NCBI GenBank assembly: GCA_036387335.1
Contig: DASVTZ010000138.1
Location: forward strand, 1-34,935
Source: Longimicrobium sp.
GTDB taxonomy: Bacteria; Gemmatimonadota; Gemmatimonadetes; Longimicrobiales; Longimicrobiaceae
Direction: 5' to 3'
DNA: 34,935 bases
Shown here: piece by piece, positions 1-9,005 of the stretch
Numbering within the stretch: the first letter of the stretch is position 1
How the letters are laid out: every line of letters begins with the position of its first letter
Made by a program: the position numbers and the translations under genes
The notes under the pieces: generated by a model
What the model saw: the letters and a program-made list of their open reading frames with translations, nothing else
The model's database searches: none
Told to the model about the DNA's origin: nothing

Positions 1-21
1 TGCATTTCTGGATGCCGAAGG

Positions 22-71
22 TCTCCCCCCTCTCCCAGCAGTTTGGGAGAGGGGGGCCGGGGGGGTGAGGG
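22..71. repeat. GC-rich hairpin repeat, copy 1
   Basis: A perfect 13-bp inverted repeat (25-37 against 44-56) around a 6-base loop, followed by a G-rich tail. Practically the same 50-base block recurs at 2110-2160 immediately after the stop of a leftward gene. Copy 1 may therefore mark the 3' end of a gene lying left of the window. There is no U-tract, so a terminator role is only inferred. Confidence 0.75.
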
Positions 72-151
72 CCCGCTGTTCCGCATTCCCTGCCCTTCGC
101 TTATATTCAGCCACTGAAAGCACATGCACCGCCCGTGACCGCGCAGCCAAA

Positions 152-1738
152 ATGACCGCGATTGCAGACGAGGTCCGCCGCCGGCGGACCTTCGCCATTA
201 TCAGCCACCCGGACGCCGGGAAGACCACGCTTACGGAGAAGCTCCTCCTGTACGGCGGGGCGATCCACCTTGCCGGGAGCGTAAAGGCACGCCGCGCGGC
301 GCGGCACGCCACTTCGGACTGGATGAAGATGGAGCAGGAGCGCGGCATCTCCGTGACCTCCTCCGTCCTCCAGTTCGAGTACCTGGGGCGCGCGGTCAAC
401 CTGCTGGACACGCCGGGGCACGCCGACTTCTCCGAGGACACCTACCGCACGCTGATCGCGGCCGACAGCGCGGTGATGCTGCTGGACAACCGCAAGGGCG
501 TGGAGGAGCGCACGCGGCAGCTCTTCGAAGTCTGCCACCGCCGGCGCACCCCCATCTTCACCTTCGTCAACAAGTGCGACCGCCCCGGCGCCGACCCGCT
601 CCAGCTTCTGGACGACGTGGAGCGCGACCTGGGGCTGAAGTGCTACCCGGTCACCTGGCCCATCACCTCGGGCGATCGATTTGTTGGCGTCTACAACCGT
701 GACACGCGCCGCATCCACCTCTTCGAAAAGGGAGAGGACCACGGATCCAGCCGCGTGGAGACGGACGTGGTGACGCTGGACGATCCGGACGTGCATGAGC
801 GCATCGGCGACTCGGCGTACGAGCAGCTGATGAACGACGTGGAGCTGCTGGACATGGCGGGCGAGGAGTTCGACCCCGGCGCCTTCCTGCGCGGCGAGGT
901 GTCGCCCACCTTCTTCGGGAGCGCGCTCACCAACTTCGGCGTGGAGCCGTTCCTTGCGAAGTTCCTGGAGCTCGCCCCGCCGCCCACCGCGCGCGAGGCC
1001 AGCACGGGTACGGTGGAGCCCGAGGACCCGCACTTCACCGGCTTCGTCTTCAAGATCCAGGCGAACATGGACCCGAAGCACCGCGACCGCATCGCCTTCG
1101 TGCGGGTGTGCAGCGGGCACTTCGAGGCGGGGATGCAGGTGAAGCACGTGCGCACCGGCAAGCCGATGCGCCTCGCCGCGCCCACGCAGTTCCTGGCGCG
1201 CGAGCGCACGCACATCGAGGAAGCGTGGCCCGGCGACGTGATCGGCATCCACGACCGCGGCAACCTGCGCATCGGCGACACGCTCTCCGCCAACGGCGAC
1301 CTGGAGTTCGCGGGGATCCCGCGCTTCTCGCCGCAGCACTTCTCGCGCATCCTCATCGGCGATCCGATGAAGCGCAAGCAGCTCGACACGGGCCTCCAGC
1401 AGCTCTCCGAGGAGGGCGCCGCGCAGGTGTTCTACAGCGAGACGTACGCGGGCACCACGCCCATCGTCGGCGCCGTGGGCCAGCTGCAGTTCGACGTCCT
1501 CCTGCACCGGCTGGAGCACGAGTACGGCGTGCGGGCGCGCCTGGAGCCGATGTCGTACCGCTTCGCCCGGTGGGTGCAGGGCCCCGCCGACGCCATCCAC
1601 GCGCTCTCGGGCGGCCACGGGCGCACCCTGGTGTACGATGCCAAGGAGGCCCCCCTCGTCCTCTTCGACAGCGAATGGACGCTGCGCACCACGGTGGAGC
1701 GCGAGAAGTCGCTGACCTTCCACGACGTGGCGCCGTAG
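152..1738 (+). CDS. prfC: Peptide chain release factor 3 (RF3)
   Basis: Class II release factor: a GTPase that recycles RF1/RF2 from the ribosome after termination. With the ATG at 152 the protein is 528 residues, essentially the length of E. coli RF3 (529). An upstream in-frame ATG at 65 would add 29 residues without similarity to the family and would start within the hairpin repeat tail. Visible motifs are the P-loop SHPDAGKTTLTEKLL (residues 18-32), G2 region EQERGISVTSS, G3 DTPGHADF and G4 NKCD. Beta-barrel domain II and the RF3-specific C-terminal domain follow (YRFARWVQGP near the end). The gene stands alone and faces a leftward gene. prfC is dispensable in many bacteria, and a full-length copy with every G motif suggests it is functional here. 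Confidence 0.96.
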   Translation: MTAIADEVRRRRTFAIISHPDAGKTTLTEKLLLYGGAIHLAGSVKARRAARHATSDWMKMEQERGISVTSSVLQFEYLGRAVNLLDTPGHADFSEDTYRTLIAADSAVMLLDNRKGVEERTRQLFEVCHRRRTPIFTFVNKCDRPGADPLQLLDDVERDLGLKCYPVTWPITSGDRFVGVYNRDTRRIHLFEKGEDHGSSRVETDVVTLDDPDVHERIGDSAYEQLMNDVELLDMAGEEFDPGAFLRGEVSPTFFGSALTNFGVEPFLAKFLELAPPPTAREASTGTVEPEDPHFTGFVFKIQANMDPKHRDRIAFVRVCSGHFEAGMQVKHVRTGKPMRLAAPTQFLARERTHIEEAWPGDVIGIHDRGNLRIGDTLSANGDLEFAGIPRFSPQHFSRILIGDPMKRKQLDTGLQQLSEEGAAQVFYSETYAGTTPIVGAVGQLQFDVLLHRLEHEYGVRARLEPMSYRFARWVQGPADAIHALSGGHGRTLVYDAKEAPLVLFDSEWTLRTTVEREKSLTFHDVAP

Positions 1739-1837
1739 CGCCGATCATTTGGCACCAGCAGGCGAACGGGGCGGTCCGGCAGTTGGGCGGGCCGCCTCGC
1801 GTGCGTCGCGGGCCCCCTCCCCGCTCGTTCCTCGCTG

Positions 1838-2090
1838 CCCCTCCCCCAAACTGCTGGGGAGGGGCGTTTGGCATGCATCGGTTCGGGGTGCGTGTTTTGG
1901 AGCGCGGGCAGGCACGGGCAGCCACGCGGGGCTGCCCCTACCGGGGTTTGGTGCGTGGGGGCGGAGATCGTGGTGGCGGGGAGGGCGGGCAGACAGGTCT
2001 GCCCCTACCGACTGGGGGTGCGTCGCGCCGGGATCGCGGTGGCGGCGAGGGCGGGCGCGATGGAATCGCGCCCCTACCGGGTCGCCAGAT
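1838..2090. repeat. Convergent intergenic palindrome block 1
   Basis: The gap between prfC and the convergent propeller gene (1739-2160) contains no credible gene. It holds a 9-bp GC hairpin (1838-1846 with 1856-1864). Three palindromic modules follow: GGGCAGCC/GGCTGCCC (1916-1937), GGGCAGAC/GTCTGCCC (1987-2004) and GGGCGCGAT/ATCGCGCCC near 2065-2085, each followed by CCTACCG. The same modules occur in the opposite orientation at 10965-11070 and 17088-17195. All three blocks lie between convergent genes, which fits a bidirectional termination or mRNA 3'-end role (inference). Confidence 0.8.
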
Positions 2091-2109
2091 GCGCACGAAT
2101 GACCGCGCT

Positions 2110-2160
2110 CTCCCCCCTCTCCCAGCAGTGTGGGAGAGGGGGGCCGGGGGGGGTGAGGGC
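2110..2160. repeat. GC-rich hairpin repeat, copy 2
   Basis: This is the second copy of the block seen at 22-71: a perfect 13-bp stem (2112-2124 with 2131-2143), then a G-rich tail ending one base before the stop codon of the leftward gene at 2161. It lies exactly where the 3' end of that transcript would form. There is no U-tract, so any terminator function would be atypical. Confidence 0.75.
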
Positions 2161-3195
2161 CTACCGCACCCACCGCGGCAGCCAGTCCGCCCCCCGCGCG
2201 CTCGTCAGGCGCGTGACCTTTTTGCCGTCGGCCGCCATGCGGTACAGGTCGGTGTCGCCGGCGCGCTCGCTGGCGAAGGCGATCTGGCGGCCGTCGGGGG
2301 ACCAGGCGGGCATCCAGTCCTTGCCCTCGCCGTCGGAGATGCTGCGCCACTTGCCGGTGGCGGCGTCGGCGATGCGGATGGCGGAGCGGCCGTCGCGCGT
2401 GCGAAAGGTGTAGGCGATCTCGCGGCCGTTTGGGGACCATGCGGGGTCCATCTCCTGCTCGTCCGGATTCGGCTGCGCGTCGGTGCGGTCGGTGAGGCGG
2501 GTGATGGCGGAGCCGTCCGCGTTGATGATGAAGATGCGGTCGCTGTCGCCACGGTTGCTGAGGAAGGCGATGCGGCTGCCGTCCGGCGACCAGCGGGGGC
2601 TCCAGTCGTCGCGGTGGAAGGCGGTCAGGCGGCGCGCCGGGCCGCCGCCCGCGGGGATCACGTACAGCTCCGCATCGCCGTCACGGCTGCTGACGAAGGC
2701 GATCCACTTGCCGTCCGGCGAGACCTCCGGCTCGAAGTTCCCCTCGCGGTTGTCGGTCAGGCGGCGCACGTGCTTGCCGTCCGCGGTCATGCGATAGATG
2801 TCGCGGAAGCCCTGCGCGCTGCTCTCGAAGGCGATCCACTTGCCGTCGGGCGACCACGACGCGTTGCGCGCCCGCGCCGCCAGCGGGCCGATCGGGCGCG
2901 GCTTTCCGCCATCCATCGGCAAGATCATCAACTGCTCCTCCGGCCCCGTGGGTTTGTCGACGACACGGACGGCGAGGAGCGATGGGTCTTTGGGCGCGAA
3001 GGCGATGGGGAACAGCCCCGCGCCCGCGCCCGCCGATGCGAGCGGACGGTCGTCGCCGGCGCGGGTGAGGACGCGGATCTCGTGCGTCCCGCCGCGCTCG
3101 GAGACGAACGCCAGCTCGGGCTCGTCGCCGCCGCACCCGGCGGACAAGAGGAGGACGAGCAGGCTCGCGGCGCGGCTTCGGAGCATCATTCGCAT
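2161..3195 (-). CDS. TolB-type beta-propeller (PD40) lipoprotein
   Basis: The 344-residue product has a lipoprotein signal: a hydrophobic stretch ending in LLLSAGC, with Cys21 as the probable lipidated residue. It is followed by at least five PD40/TolB repeats with the core WSPDG(K/R)xIAF (for example ASWSPDGKWIAFESS and PRWSPDGSRIAFLS), each ending in a strand like DAELYVI or DTDLYRM. These repeats form a beta-propeller that usually mediates protein contacts. A Pal/Tol partnership is not indicated because no tol-pal genes are nearby. Three ATGs cluster at 3195, 3189 and 3186 and none has a clear ribosome binding site. Starting further upstream would place a long unrelated segment before the signal peptide. 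The exact role is unknown. Confidence 0.85.
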   Translation of the reverse strand: MRMMLRSRAASLLVLLLSAGCGGDEPELAFVSERGGTHEIRVLTRAGDDRPLASAGAGAGLFPIAFAPKDPSLLAVRVVDKPTGPEEQLMILPMDGGKPRPIGPLAARARNASWSPDGKWIAFESSAQGFRDIYRMTADGKHVRRLTDNREGNFEPEVSPDGKWIAFVSSRDGDAELYVIPAGGGPARRLTAFHRDDWSPRWSPDGSRIAFLSNRGDSDRIFIINADGSAITRLTDRTDAQPNPDEQEMDPAWSPNGREIAYTFRTRDGRSAIRIADAATGKWRSISDGEGKDWMPAWSPDGRQIAFASERAGDTDLYRMAADGKKVTRLTSARGADWLPRWVR

Positions 3196-3228
3196 TTCGA
3201 CAGATCTTGTGTGCGGTCCGATGACAAC

Positions 3229-3312
3229 AAAGATGTCACGCAAAGACGCCAAGCCGCGAAGAAAAGATACCGAAGTTCTTGCTTTGCGACTTTGCGCATT
3301 CGCGTGAGACTC
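3229..3312. repeat. CACGCAAAGACGC-type hairpin repeat
   Basis: This block reads TCACGCAAAGACGCCAAGC on the left and CTTTGCGACTTTGCGC then CGCGTGAG on the right, so the two sides can pair into a long imperfect hairpin. It is a relative of the CTCACGCGGAG elements at 6981-7143 and 13374-13572. It sits between the glycosidase-like gene and the propeller gene, just beyond the 3' end of the former. Confidence 0.65.
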
Positions 3313-3328
3313 ATTTCCTCCGATGCAG

Positions 3329-5012
3329 CTACTGCACGCGGATGGCGTCGCCGACCACCTGGTAGCCGGCGGTGGTCCAGCGCGAGAGTTGGATCTTGTT
3401 CCAGCCCGCCGTAAAGGCCCACGTCCCCAGCACGTTCCAGCGGGCGCCGTTCGCCTGCTGGTTCACGGATACCGTAGCCAGCTTGGTGCCGTTCGCGTCG
3501 AAGGCGATGAACGGCGCCGTCGCCGAGCGGTTGCTTCCCGCGGTCCAACCACGCGGACACCGTGCGGCTGCCACCGGTGGGGAGGTAGAACCAGAAGGTG
3601 GCCGGGTCGCTGATGGACTGCGTGCCGGCGAAGCGGTAGTCCACGCCGTAGTAGCCGGCCGTCGTGCTGGCCGTGGCCCTGTTGGACGATGCCTCCGCGT
3701 ACGCCACCGCCGTGTTGTTGCGGGTGTTGTTGTTGTCCACGACGATGTCCGCGCAGCACGCCGTCTTCCAGTGCTGCGGCGGGATGGCTGCCTTCTGCGC
3801 GAAGACGCCGGCCTTGAGCACGGGCCAGATGGCGCCGCTCTCCATCGTCCCGTACGAGTAGACCGAGACGCCCTTTGCGCCCTGCTGCCGCGCCAGCTTG
3901 ATCTGCCGCTCCACCTCCGCCGCCCCGTGCTTGGCGCCGATGCCGATGTACGCGTGCCGGCCGCCGCTGGTCTGCAGGCGCTGCAGGTGGTCGTCCAGCA
4001 GGCAGGCCCAGTCGGTGAAGGCGCAGTACGTGGAGGTGATCGGGTAGTACGTCATGGGCACGCCCACGTCGAAGTAGCCGCCCTTCGCCCAGGCGTACGG
4101 GTCCTGGTAGTACTGCGAGTAGCCCTCCGACGAATTCCACCCCCACCTGTCCTGGTAGATCTGCCAGATGGCGCCCGAGATGGGGAGCTTCGGCTTGACG
4201 CTGCCCACGCTGTCGTACACCTCCTTGACCGCGAGGTTGATGAGGGAGCGCCGGAAGTTCGCCCAGTCCGTCGGGTAGCTCGCGGGGCTCTTGCCGAACG
4301 CGGCCAGGCTGGCCCTGTCGTGCGACCACTTCGTCCCCGGCAGGCGGATGCGGTCGAGCTGCACGCCGTCCACGTCGTAGCGACGCGCAACGTCGGCGGC
4401 GACGCGCGCCAGGTGCGTGCGCGCCCCCGCGGAGCCGGGCGACACGTAGACGTACTCCTCCGTGTTGGGGCAGGGGTGCGTGACGCCCGCGTCGTCCACC
4501 ACCTTCCACTCCGGGTGCGCCAGCAGCATGTGGCGCGGGTTGCCCGCGTCCGATTCCTGGAGCAGCGCGCAGGTGGAGGAGCTCCCCGATCCCCATCCCG
4601 CGAAGGCGTTCAGCCACGCGTGGAGCTGAAGCCCGCGCGAGTGCGCCTCCTGGATGGCCACCGCGAGCGGGTCCCACGTAGGCGTGCCGCCCAGGTGGCC
4701 GCAGAGGCCCACCGAGCACGGCTCCAGCGACGATCTGTAGTAGGCGTCGCCCGAGCCGCGCACCTGGAAGTAGACGATGTTGAAGTTGGCGTCCGCCGCC
4801 TTCTGCATGATGGTGGCGATCTTGGCGGGCGAGTCGTACTCGAAGCGCGACACCCACAGCGCGCGCGCCTCCGCCCACGCCGGGGTAGCGGCCAGCCGCG
4901 GCCCCTCGGCGGGCGTGGGGCGCTGGACGGCGGGGGAGAGGGCGTCGTCCTGGCAGGCGGCCAGGGACAGCACGAACGCGGGAAGCGCCAGGCGGACGAG
5001 AGAGCGAAGCAT
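3329..5012 (-). pseudogene. GHL10-type glycosidase lipoprotein with golvesin C-terminal domain, frameshifted
   Basis: The N-terminus is a lipoprotein signal (MLRSLVRLALPAFVLSLAAC, Cys20). A (beta/alpha)8 domain of the GHL10/YngK type follows, with ARALWVSRFEY, FNIVYFQVRGSGDAYY, HAWLNAF, DGVQLDRIRLP and a late GVSVYSYGTM. Members are thought to act on bacterial envelope polysaccharides, but substrates are poorly known. After about residue 417 a golvesin-C-like domain begins (CCADIVVDNNN, GYYGVDYRF, FWFYLP). In that domain the frame changes: one extra base in the AA at 3547-3548 turns an expected [16 protein letters not shown] into SAWLDRGKQPLG. Removing it restores a 560-residue protein ending at 3329 (GYQVVGDAIRVQ), matching the domain of its neighbour. 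As written, the frame runs on through the repeat to 3186. This is either a real mutation or a sequencing error; the catalytic domain is intact. Confidence 0.82.
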
Positions 5013-5090
5013 GCGCGAGAACCGTTCGAGGAGAAACGGGCCCCGGCGCGGAGTGCGCCGGAGCCCGGTCCTGTGTGCGTTGCCAGCCGG

Positions 5091-6656
5091 TCAGCGGATG
5101 CGGACGGCGTCCGCGATCACCACGTAGCCGGTCGTCGTCCAGCGGGAGAGCTGAACCTTGTTCCAGCCGGCCGAGAAGCTCCACGTGCCCAGCGCGACCC
5201 ACTGCCCGCCGTTCGCCTGCTGGTTGGCCGAGGCGCGCCCCACCTCGGTGCCCGACGCGTTGTAGGCGATGAACGGCGCCGTCGCGGAGCGGTTGGTACC
5301 CGCCACCCACCAGCCGTCGATCGTCTTGGTGGCCGCCGCCGGCAGGTAGAACCAGAAGGTGGCCGGGTCCGAGATCGCGTCCGTGCTGGCGAAGTTGTAG
5401 CCCGTGCCGTAGTAGCCCGCGCTGCTCCCCGTGGACCAGTTGGCCGACACCTCGTACTTGGCCACCGACGCGTTGTTGTTCGCGTTGTTGCTGTCCACGA
5501 TGATGGACGTGCTGCCGCAGGCCGCGTTGATGCGGTTCATGTAGTCCGTCCACGGCCAGTTGGCGCCCGGATCGGTGCGGTTGTACGGCTGAAGCTGGCC
5601 GTGGCCCACGAAGTGGTAGCGGTCGCGCGGGATGTTGTTCCCCTTCGAGATGTCGCAGCTGAGCCGCGCCGACGCGTCGATCTGCCCCACCGGCCACGAG
5701 GTGGACGAAGCGTAGCCGCCGTGCTCGATGCCGATGGTGAGGTTGTTGGCCTGGATGCCGTTGTTCTGGCAGTCGTGGCCGCCGTTGTTGGCGCAGTCGT
5801 AGTTGGCGCCGATGTGCCACGCCTTGCTCGCCTCGCGCACGAGCTGCGAGATCTCGGAGCCGGTCTCGTTCACCACGTAGTGCGCGGACACCTCGGACGT
5901 CGAGTTGGTCAGCCAGCTCCAGCACCCGCTGTAGCCGCTCTCGCAGGTGTGGATGATGACGTAGTGGATCCCCGTGCTGCGCGTGCTGTAGTTGGGCGAC
6001 GCGCGCCAGATGGTGCCGGATACGCAGTAGTCCGGCGCGCACGCCATCGTCGAAGCGCTGGCGGACGGCTTGTGGAAGGCGGGCGTCACGTTGCGCGCGG
6101 CCACCGACACCATGAGGTTCCCGGCCGGCGAGCGCGCCTCGATGCCGCTGCGCAGCGCCGAGTACACGTCGCCATGCACGTACATCGCCTGGCCGTCCTG
6201 GCTCTCGATGCCGCTGAACGCCGCCACGGCCGGGGCCCAGGCCGACAGGTCGGAGCGGTTCACCTTGAGCTCGCCGGCCAGCGCGCTGAGCAGCGCCGCA
6301 CCCGCGCGGATGTTGGCGGCCGCATCGCTCTGCGCCGCCTGGATGGAAACGCGGGCCAGCGATGCGCCGCGGGTGAGGCGGTCGCCGCGCAGCGCCATGA
6401 TGCCGAAGGCGGGGGCCATCCCCTCGAACTCCACCTCGCCGCGCACCATCTGGAAGCGGGTCTCCACGTAGCCGATCGACTTCAGCAGCTCGGCGGGGAC
6501 GTCGAACTCCTGGCCGGCGGCGGCGAAGATGGCGTTGAGCTGCTTCTCGGTGGGCGCGGACGTGGGCTCGTCCACCCGGGGCGAGGTGGGCTCGCTGCCG
6601 CAGGCGGTGAGCAGTAATGCGGCGCCTGCAGCGAGCGCCAGTGAACGGAGACGCAT
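5091..6656 (-). CDS. Lysozyme-like/N-acetylmuramoyl-L-alanine amidase lipoprotein with golvesin C-terminal domain
   Basis: The start at 6656 follows a good Shine-Dalgarno (AGGAGGA) and opens a lipoprotein signal ending LLLTAC (Cys19), giving 521 residues. Residues about 45-200 resemble a lytic-transglycosylase-like helical domain ([35 protein letters not shown]). Residues about 225-380 are an Amidase_2/PGRP domain. The zinc ligands are probably His236 (YVIIHT), His352 (FVGHGQ) and Asp362 (RTDPG), all present. Residues about 384-521 form a golvesin-C-like beta domain ([35 protein letters not shown]), likely for wall or surface binding. The product is predicted to cleave the amide between MurNAc and the stem peptide from the outer side of the envelope. 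It is followed 78 bases later by the glycosidase-like gene, so co-transcription is likely. Confidence 0.88.
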   Translation of the reverse strand: MRLRSLALAAGAALLLTACGSEPTSPRVDEPTSAPTEKQLNAIFAAAGQEFDVPAELLKSIGYVETRFQMVRGEVEFEGMAPAFGIMALRGDRLTRGASLARVSIQAAQSDAAANIRAGAALLSALAGELKVNRSDLSAWAPAVAAFSGIESQDGQAMYVHGDVYSALRSGIEARSPAGNLMVSVAARNVTPAFHKPSASASTMACAPDYCVSGTIWRASPNYSTRSTGIHYVIIHTCESGYSGCWSWLTNSTSEVSAHYVVNETGSEISQLVREASKAWHIGANYDCANNGGHDCQNNGIQANNLTIGIEHGGYASSTSWPVGQIDASARLSCDISKGNNIPRDRYHFVGHGQLQPYNRTDPGANWPWTDYMNRINAACGSTSIIVDSNNANNNASVAKYEVSANWSTGSSAGYYGTGYNFASTDAISDPATFWFYLPAAATKTIDGWWVAGTNRSATAPFIAYNASGTEVGRASANQQANGGQWVALGTWSFSAGWNKVQLSRWTTTGYVVIADAVRIR

Positions 6657-6980
6657 GGGCGATCCTCCTCCTGCCAGTTGGTGAGGGCCGGCACGAAAGG
6701 AGGGGTTCGTCCGCGCGGAGAACCTCCCGCGCCACCATCCCGCCCTGAGTGCCCGGGGGTGCCGCGATGCACCTCCCGCCCCGCAAGAGGGCACTTGTGG
6801 GACCACATCCCGCCTCCCCGAATCCGCCTCCTCGACCGCCAAACGCCGCCCTTTGCTGCCAACGACTTAGGTCCCTAACTGAGCTATGAACATCTGTTGC
6901 GCGCCCTGTTTCTCCACCGCTCCAGAGTGGTGCACCCCGCGCAAAAAGGTGCAACTTCGTACTCCAGAGAACTACATGGC

Positions 6981-7143
6981 CTCACGCGGAGGCGCGGAGA
7001 CGCGGGGAGAGAACAGCCACACACACAGAGAACACAGAAGAAACAGAAAGCCACAGAGAAAACCTTTGGCGGTTCTCTCTGTGGCTCTGTGTCTCTGTGT
7101 GAGCCACGCCGATCTCTTCCGCGCCTCCGCGCCTCCGCGTGAG
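6981..7143. repeat. Long hairpin repeat (CTCACGCGGAGGCGCGGAG type)
   Basis: The outer arms at 6981-7005 and 7119-7143 pair over 25 bases with one mismatch. The inner arms (AGCCACAGAGAAAACC with GGTTCTCTCTGTGGCT, and CACACAGAGAACACAG with CTGTGTCTCTGTGTG) extend the pairing, so nearly the whole 163 bases can fold back. It lies between the amidase start and the stop of the barrel gene at 7157. The rest of the 6657-7156 gap shows no gene. Confidence 0.85.
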
Positions 7144-7156
7144 ACCGCCGTTGCTT

Positions 7157-7756
7157 TTACAGCCGCAGCCGCAGCCCCACGTCCACCCGGATGTGGCTCA
7201 CCGTGAAGTCGTCGTCGTTCTCGCCATCGTACTTCGGCTTGTAGCTCGTGTACGTCACCTGCGGCGTGAACGACAGCTTCGGCCCTAGCCCGATCCCCAC
7301 GCCGGCGCCGACCTCGAACCCAAGCGAGTGGTCGCTGTCGATGAAGTCCTCGTCCTCGCCGTCGAAGCTGAAGCTGAGCTGGTTGTACACCAGGCCCGCC
7401 TTCAGGTACGGATCGATGGGGATGAGCGGCGTGGGCACCGCGATGCGCACGCCGGCGTTGAAGCCCTGGTCCGTCAGATCGAGCTCCTCCAGCCCTTCCA
7501 CGCCGAACTGGTTGTACGTGTAGCCGGCGTAGATCCCCAGCATCGGCATGAAGTGGAAGGTCACGTTGGCGCCGAAAGTGATTCCCGACTCCACCGATCC
7601 CACGTCGTCCTCGGTGTCCTTGAGGTCGCCGGTGGGGAAGGCGAGGCCGCCGCGCACCTCGAATGCGAACGGCGTCACGTTGGGAAGCTGTGCCTGCACC
7701 GGAGCCGAGAACGCGGCCGCGGCCACCAGCGAGAGGAGCCCGAGCGTCTTCTTCAT
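7157..7756 (-). CDS. Outer-membrane beta-barrel protein
   Basis: The 199-residue product has a Sec signal peptide (MKKTLGLLSLVAAAAFSAPVQAQ, cleavage after AQA likely). Alternating beta strands typical of small OmpA/OmpX-type barrels follow: FEVRGGLAFPTGDL, GANVTFHFMPMLGIYAGYTYNQFG, DPYLKAGLVYNQLSF, GFEVGAGVGIGLGPKLSFTPQVTYTSYKP and VDVGLRLRL. Acidic loops (DEDFIDSD, DGENDDDF) could bind cations. The start follows a GGAGG ribosome binding site. It is a paralogue of the next gene, which begins 49 bases upstream and shares the same strand order. The function is unknown; it could be a porin, adhesin or structural barrel. Confidence 0.85.
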   Translation of the reverse strand: MKKTLGLLSLVAAAAFSAPVQAQLPNVTPFAFEVRGGLAFPTGDLKDTEDDVGSVESGITFGANVTFHFMPMLGIYAGYTYNQFGVEGLEELDLTDQGFNAGVRIAVPTPLIPIDPYLKAGLVYNQLSFSFDGEDEDFIDSDHSLGFEVGAGVGIGLGPKLSFTPQVTYTSYKPKYDGENDDDFTVSHIRVDVGLRLRL

Positions 7757-7805
7757 GGAGCCTCCATCAACGGAGTGTGTGGTGCCCGCTCGCCGCGAAG
7801 GCGGC

Positions 7806-8408
7806 TCAGAAGCGGATGTTCAGTCCAACGTCGACGCGGAAGCTGGTGAGGGTATCGACATCGTCCTCCCCCTCCCCCTCGAAGCCCGGCTTGAACGAGG
7901 TGTAGCTCACCGCGGGCGTAAAGGAGAGCCGCGGTCCCAGCGGCACCATCACCCCGCCGCCGACCTCGAAGCCCAGCCCGAAGTCGGTGTCGTCCTCGTC
8001 GCCGAGGTCCAGCCCCTCGATGTCCACCTGCGCCTTGTGGTACACCAGGCCACCCTTGAGGAAGGGGGTCACCGGCAGGGTGGGCGAGGCGAACATCGCC
8101 TTGAGCCCGGCATCGAACCCGTACGTGTTGATGCTGCCGTCCACGTCCAGGTCGTCCGCCTCCTCGCCCAGCGAGAACGAGTTGTAGGTGAAGCCGGCGT
8201 ACAGGCCGAGCATGGGGGTGAACATGTAGGTGCCGTTGGCGCCCACGGTGATCCCGCTGTCCGCCACGTCGTCCAGGTCGCCGGTGGGGAAGGCGAGCCC
8301 GCCGCGCACTTCCACGGAGAACGGCGAGACCGGGATGGCCTGCGCCTGCGCGCTTCCGGCGAGGGCCATGGCGGCAAGCGCCACCAGCCCCGTCGTAATC
8401 TTCTTCAT
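7806..8408 (-). CDS. Outer-membrane beta-barrel protein (paralogue)
   Basis: The ATG at 8408 begins a clear signal peptide (MKKITTGLVALAAMALAGSAQAQA), giving 200 residues. Earlier in-frame starts would put about 35 arginine-rich residues ahead of the signal. An AAGGAC sequence precedes the start. The body closely parallels the neighbour at 7157: FSVEVRGGLAFPTGDLDD, FTPMLGLYAGFTYNSFSLG, TPFLKGGLVYHKAQV, GFEVGGGVMVPLGPRLSFTPAVSYTSFKPGF and VDVGLNIRF. The C-terminal Phe is typical of outer-membrane barrels recognised by the Bam machinery. This is a tandem duplication; acidic extracellular-loop candidates differ between the copies. Confidence 0.86.
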   Translation of the reverse strand: MKKITTGLVALAAMALAGSAQAQAIPVSPFSVEVRGGLAFPTGDLDDVADSGITVGANGTYMFTPMLGLYAGFTYNSFSLGEEADDLDVDGSINTYGFDAGLKAMFASPTLPVTPFLKGGLVYHKAQVDIEGLDLGDEDDTDFGLGFEVGGGVMVPLGPRLSFTPAVSYTSFKPGFEGEGEDDVDTLTSFRVDVGLNIRF

Positions 8409-8587
8409 CGTCCGTCCTTTTGGAAAGAGTATCGTTTTCCCACGCCGTGCGGGAAGATGTGGTGCCGCAGCGAGCGCACGCATGGTGCCGCGACGCAAAG
8501 CCGCGCGCCGCAACGAGATGGCTACAGGGGCGCCCCCGCCGTTGTCCCCTGGCGTGGACGCCCTCCGTAGCCCGGCGGCACTGGCGC

Positions 8588-8797
8588 CTAGAAGCGCACT
8601 CCCGCGCGGATGCCGAACTGCGTGTCCGAGCCGGTGATGTTGAGGTCGCCGCCCGTGTAGTTGAGCTCGCCGCCGAAGAAGAACTGGCCAAAGGTGACCA
8701 GCGCCCCGCCGCGCAGCCCGAACTCCGTCTCCTGCGCCTGCGCGCTCCCCGCCAGCGTCGCGGCGAGCGCCGCGATCGCCAGAGTCGTCTTCTTCAT
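8588..8797 (-). CDS. Very short outer-membrane-protein-like exported protein
   Basis: This 69-residue protein has a signal peptide (MKKTTLAIAALAATLAGSAQAQ) closely matching those of the two barrel genes downstream. It then has only four short strand-like segments (EFGLRGGALVTFGQFFFGGEL, LNITGSDTQFGIRAGVRF) and a C-terminal Phe. A GGAGG ribosome binding site precedes the ATG, so it is probably translated. The mature part, about 47 residues, is too short for a monomeric 8-strand barrel. It may oligomerise, or be an internally deleted relic that keeps the signal and final beta-hairpin. The 179-base gap to the next gene shows no other ORF. Confidence 0.75.
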   Translation of the reverse strand: MKKTTLAIAALAATLAGSAQAQETEFGLRGGALVTFGQFFFGGELNYTGGDLNITGSDTQFGIRAGVRF

Positions 8798-8894
8798 CCC
8801 TTCATCCTCCCAGCGTTTCGTGGATTGCCTTGCGCCGCCAGCCTCGCGGCGCGTCGGGGGGGGATGGCGGGCGAGAATCGTACCCGCGCGGCGG

Positions 8895-8908
8895 CAAGGG
8901 CGCCCTTG
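8895..8908. promoter_or_regulatory. Perfect 14-bp palindrome in divergent intergenic region
   Basis: CAAGGGCGCCCTTG is a perfect palindrome between the divergent starts at 8797 (left) and 9006 (right). Such a site could be an operator for either gene, but in DNA this GC-rich a 14-bp palindrome can arise by chance. No convincing promoter hexamers were found beside it. Confidence 0.3.
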
Positions 8909-9005
8909 CGCAAGGTGGCGGCGCGCCTCAGTCTACACGTTCCGCTTCCACACGCGCAGCGAGCCCCCGGCGTTCCGCGGCTCTCCAGCCGGATACTTCC
9001 CCACG

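Noticed and set aside
3372-6617. A very long open frame on the + strand opposite the two wall-active lipoprotein genes
   Set aside because: It is arginine/alanine/valine-rich without motifs, while the opposite strand encodes clear signal peptides and enzyme domains. GC-rich third positions keep antisense frames open.
3463-6954. A 3.5-kb open frame on the - strand in another frame through the same genes
   Set aside because: Low-complexity R/G/A/P composition, no ribosome site, and it runs through two genes with recognised domains in the correct frame.
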